Assembly (NCBI GenBank): GCA_025349905.2
Contig: MU625154.1
Coordinates: 1-10,513, forward strand
Length of the DNA stretch: 10,513 nt
From: Blastocladiella britannica
Lineage: Eukaryota > Blastocladiomycota > Blastocladiomycetes > Blastocladiales > Blastocladiaceae
Direction of reading: 5' to 3'
Made by a program: the position numbers and the translations under genes. The first letter of the stretch is position 1; the number at the start of each line of letters is the position of its first letter. Positions 9,193-10,513 of the stretch are shown here, piece after piece. The notes under the pieces are model-generated. The model was not told the origin of the DNA. It saw only the letters and a list, made by a program, of their open reading frames with translations, and searched no databases.

Positions 9193-9691
9193 CAAGTGTT
9201 TGGCAAGCATATATATTCTCTAAATCCTTCCATGGACCGCAGTGTCCCTCCAGCAGTCGTTACAGGTTGCACTTCGCGAGCTGATCCAATCCCTTGTCAG
9301 AAACGTCCCAGTCATGGACCTATACAACTTGGATGAGACCGGATTGTTCCCGCTGACCGTCCCATGGCGGACGTATGCTGGAGCGCGCCTGCATGGAGGC
9401 CGCACCTCAAAGGAACGAGTCACCACAGTTCCAATCGTCAACGTTGTTGGGGACAAGCTCCCAATGATCGTTGTTGGGAAACTGGTGGCACCACAGGCGG
9501 TCCAAAAGGGTGGCCGTGATTGATGGATGGAGCTGAAGACTAAGTGCACGTACTACTCGCGACCGTCCGCATGGGTTGACCAAGTCATCTTCAACGAATA
9601 TTTGGTGTCGCTCAATGACCAGATGCGTCGCGCGAAACGCAAGATCACACTACTCGTGGACAATTGTCGTGGCGCTAGGTATTTGGTGTGA

Positions 9692-9779
9692 GTGGAGCAT
9701 AATGGGGGCTAGATCTGGTGAGGACATGTGAGTATTGTCTCCTATACCTCACCTCTCGTTCCCCAAGCAGCAGGTTTAT
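9692..9779. other. Short spacer between transposase remnant and convergent small ORF
   Basis: I see no gene here. The plus strand could contain a third transposase intron, with donor GTATTT at 9679 and acceptor AAGCAG at 9770, but the sequence after that acceptor does not give recognisable transposase. On the minus strand the region begins the 3' untranslated part of the small ORF ending at 9780. Confidence 0.35.
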
Positions 9780-9780
9780 T
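9775..9780 (-). terminator. AATAAA signal overlapping the stop of the 97-aa ORF
   Basis: The minus strand reads ATG-TAA-ATAAACC, so an AATAAA hexamer overlaps the last base of the stop codon. This is a usable poly(A) signal position only if the 3' untranslated region is very short. It mildly supports the ORF being a transcribed unit. Confidence 0.35.
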
Positions 9781-10073
9781 TACATTGAATATAACCAAGG
9801 CCCGGCCCATTCCCGCTGCTCGACCTTCCCTATAAATTCTACATTGCTGTAGACGTGTGCAATCTGAGCCGCAGAGCAAGTAAAAGGGCGAGTATTATTG
9901 AGCCCCTCGCCACGGACAAGATAATCCAAGGCCGAGGCCAGAGCAGCGTCGTGGGTTGACTTGGCCTGGAGATCGTGGTGGTTATTGCCAAGGGTTAGCC
10001 AGAGGACGAGTGTGTGTTCCTCCTCAGCAGAAAGCCCTTCGCCTGCAGAGGTCGATTTTGATTGGCGCGACAT
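9780..10073 (-). CDS. Orphan 97-aa ORF between the transposase remnant and the Fanzor-like gene
   Basis: A single-exon ORF of 97 residues starts at the ATG at 10071-10073. I do not recognise it. It begins with a Ser-rich basic segment (MSRQSKSTSAGEG), then a helix-like stretch LSAEEEHTLVLWLTLGNNH that loosely recalls Myb/SANT-like first helices, a second helix-like part (THDAALASALDYLV) and a C-terminal AQIAHVYSNVEFIG segment. No signal peptide, membrane segment or Cys motif is seen. Composition is not the Gly/Ala/Ser-rich type of the host genes on the left. A TATAAATA box lies about 100 nt upstream and an AATAAA touches the stop, which argues for a real transcription unit. It is oriented like the Fanzor-like gene, 187 bp downstream of its stop, so it may be a passenger of the same mobile element or a DNA-binding accessory. 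It could also be the first exon of a broken gene or a chance ORF. Confidence 0.45.
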   Translation of the reverse strand: MSRQSKSTSAGEGLSAEEEHTLVLWLTLGNNHHDLQAKSTHDAALASALDYLVRGEGLNNTRPFTCSAAQIAHVYSNVEFIGKVEQREWAGPWLYSM

Positions 10074-10260
10074 GTCGATTCAAGTATAGCCAAGGTATGA
10101 GGTACGAGGACAGTGCCAGATAAGTCCAGGTTTTAGGTTTTGAAATGGGTGGCCCAAAAAAAAAAATGCGTTATATTTATATTTTCCCACACTCAGCTAG
10201 GCACAAACCCCTAATAATCGGATACTCGGCTCCGTCTGGGCCACTATTCCCGTCATCTAC
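10074..10260 (-). other. Noncoding 187 bp downstream of the Fanzor-like stop; candidate guide RNA and element-end region
   Basis: No ORF in either strand is convincing here. In the TnpB and Fanzor families the omega RNA is made from sequence overlapping or just downstream of the nuclease gene's 3' end and finishes at the element end. By that rule this is the place to look. What is seen is an 11-nt A run (10156-10166), a minus-strand TATAAATA, and a GC-rich patch 10215-10250 able to form only short stems (for example CGGA/TCCG). I found no strong long hairpin by eye, so the omega RNA assignment is inference from position alone. Confidence 0.25.
10174..10181 (-). promoter_or_regulatory. TATA box upstream of the 97-aa ORF
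   Basis: The minus strand reads AAAATATAAATATAACG, giving a TATAAATA match about 100 nt upstream of the ATG at 10073. It lies within a locally AT-rich patch between GC-rich sequence, followed on the same strand by an 11-nt T run. Single short match, no transcription start evidence. Confidence 0.4.
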
Positions 10261-10513
10261 TCATGCACGGTTATAGGCCGGGAGCTCGACTTGGTTGTTG
10301 TGCAAGACCCGGTGGGCCTTGGCAGAGATGTTAGCGACGGCGAGAGCATCACGGTTCCACCACTGGCTCTTGCAGTTAATGCTGGGGCAGCGCAGCAAGT
10401 GGTGTACCTCGCGATACTCGTGTTCGCCGTCGCCGGCGTGGTGGGGGTGGTGTACAGGGACGCGCGGGTGCACGACCGGTCCATGACACGTCGGGCACAG
10501 GCTCGAGGTCCTG
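10261..10513 (-). CDS. C-terminal end of a Fanzor-type protein (eukaryotic TnpB relative), partial at right edge
   Basis: The last 83 residues are visible (codons 10512-10261, stop TGA at 10263-10261); the rest lies outside the window. Near the edge the frame reads TSSLCPTCHGPVV, then HHLLRCPSINCKSQWWNRDALAVANI, and ends QVELPAYNRA. This fits the published Fanzor C-terminal pattern: two Thr/Ser, two residues, a four-cysteine zinc ribbon (Cys codons 10497-10495, 10488-10486, 10389-10387 and 10374-10372), then Arg-Asp of RuvC-III (Asp codon 10350-10348) and an Asn-Ile helix. Fanzor proteins are RuvC-like RNA-guided DNA endonucleases carried by eukaryotic mobile elements and related to bacterial IS605/IS607 TnpB. 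The His-rich loop between the cysteine pairs (HHPHH) is an extra feature. The zinc and catalytic residues in the visible part are intact. The alternative is another C4 zinc-ribbon RuvC-fold protein such as a TnpB of foreign origin. No start, RuvC-I or RuvC-II can be checked. Confidence 0.75.
   Translation of the reverse strand, partial: RTSSLCPTCHGPVVHPRVPVHHPHHAGDGEHEYREVHHLLRCPSINCKSQWWNRDALAVANISAKAHRVLHNNQVELPAYNRA

Larger units (their letters stand above)
8264..9691 (+). pseudogene. Degraded pogo/Tigger-like (CENP-B related) DDE transposase
   Basis: Exons 8264-8981, 9053-9084 and 9266-9691 are inferred. Intron 1 (8982-9052) has GTACAT, a GCTAAC branch site and a long T tract, and joins LHG to EAGAIPEEEQ. 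Intron 2 (9085-9265, GTTGTG...TTACAG) joins EEEQ to VALRELIQ. Residues about 90-145 form a Psq/CENP-B-type helix-turn-helix (KRRRTRFSGKEIA ... SASSLQRWV). Residues about 160-235 form the second, Tc5/CENP-B-type HTH (IPVSGMMIQVQA ... VSNGWLYGFLHRSGI). The catalytic DDE region keeps the first Asp in YNLDETGLF (codon 9332-9334), GGRTSKERVT, and the second Asp in LLVDNC (codon 9659-9661). A TGA at 9521-9523 interrupts the frame, which otherwise continues as WMELKTK. After VDNC the frame stops at 9689, or a GTATTT donor at 9679 opens another intron, and the third acidic residue with its LPPN/LQP-type region is not found. It is therefore a truncated, probably dead copy of a cut-and-paste transposase. 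No convincing terminal inverted repeats were found. The first 90 residues may be noncoding. Confidence 0.85.

Noticed and set aside
9780..9860. SNVEFI in the 97-aa ORF resembling the segment before the LPPN motif of Tigger transposases
   Set aside because: The strand is opposite to the transposase remnant, and neither LPPN nor LQP follows, so it is probably chance.
8250..10160. Similar stretches TTTGAGATGGG (left) and TTTGAAATGGG (right) as possible transposon ends
   Set aside because: They are in direct, not inverted, orientation and too short. No terminal inverted repeats or TA duplication could be matched.
10257..10484. Second minus-strand frame and a plus-strand ORF over the Fanzor-like end
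   Set aside because: They are Thr/Ala-rich or short products without motifs, and the neighbouring frame carries the full zinc ribbon and WNRD signature.
1..10513. CRISPR arrays, rRNA genes, integrated virus
   Set aside because: No regularly spaced repeats, rRNA-like stretches or viral structural or polymerase motifs were seen.

Overview
The window looks like nuclear DNA of a GC-rich eukaryote, most likely a fungus. Genes are split by short spliceosomal introns of about 50-80 nt. Polyadenylation-type AATAAA signals follow some stops, and proteins carry long Ala, Gly, Ser and Gln tracts. A chytrid or blastocladiomycete-like lineage is a guess from base composition, intron size and element content; no marker gene proves it.

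Left and centre (positions 150-8166) hold three protein genes head to tail on the minus strand, separated by only about 100-190 bp. In order of transcription they are: (1) a 976-residue homologue of WDR75/Nan1 (Utp17), a WD-repeat component of the t-UTP part of the small-subunit processome (8166-5115, 3 exons); (2) a 651-residue nuclear-looking protein with an AT-hook, basic NLS-like runs, many S/T-P sites and an acidic stretch (5013-2996, 2 exons); (3) an about 824-residue protein that I do not recognise, with a folded-looking N-terminal third and a low-complexity C-terminal two thirds (2809-150, probably 4 exons). Only the first has a clear function, in rRNA transcription and 18S pre-rRNA processing.

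Right part (8264-10513) is mobile-element territory. A plus-strand pogo/Tigger-like (CENP-B related, Tc1/mariner superfamily) transposase remnant starts only 97 bp from the WDR75 start codon. It keeps both DNA-binding helix-turn-helix regions, the first catalytic Asp (LDETG) and the second (VDNC), but has an in-frame TGA and lacks the third acidic region. Its second inferred intron holds three consecutive hairpins. Beyond it, on the minus strand, are a 97-residue orphan ORF with TATA and AATAAA signals and, running off the right edge, the last 83 residues of a Fanzor-type protein, the eukaryotic relative of TnpB and an RNA-guided nuclease. That fragment shows the family's T/S-T/S-x-x-C-x2-C ... 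C-x4-C zinc ribbon followed by WNRD (RuvC-III). The noncoding 187 bp just downstream of its stop is where a guide (omega) RNA and the element end would be expected.

Most interesting point: a probable Fanzor beside a decayed pogo/Tigger copy, with an undescribed small ORF between them. The N-terminal part of the Fanzor is outside the window, so intactness cannot be judged.
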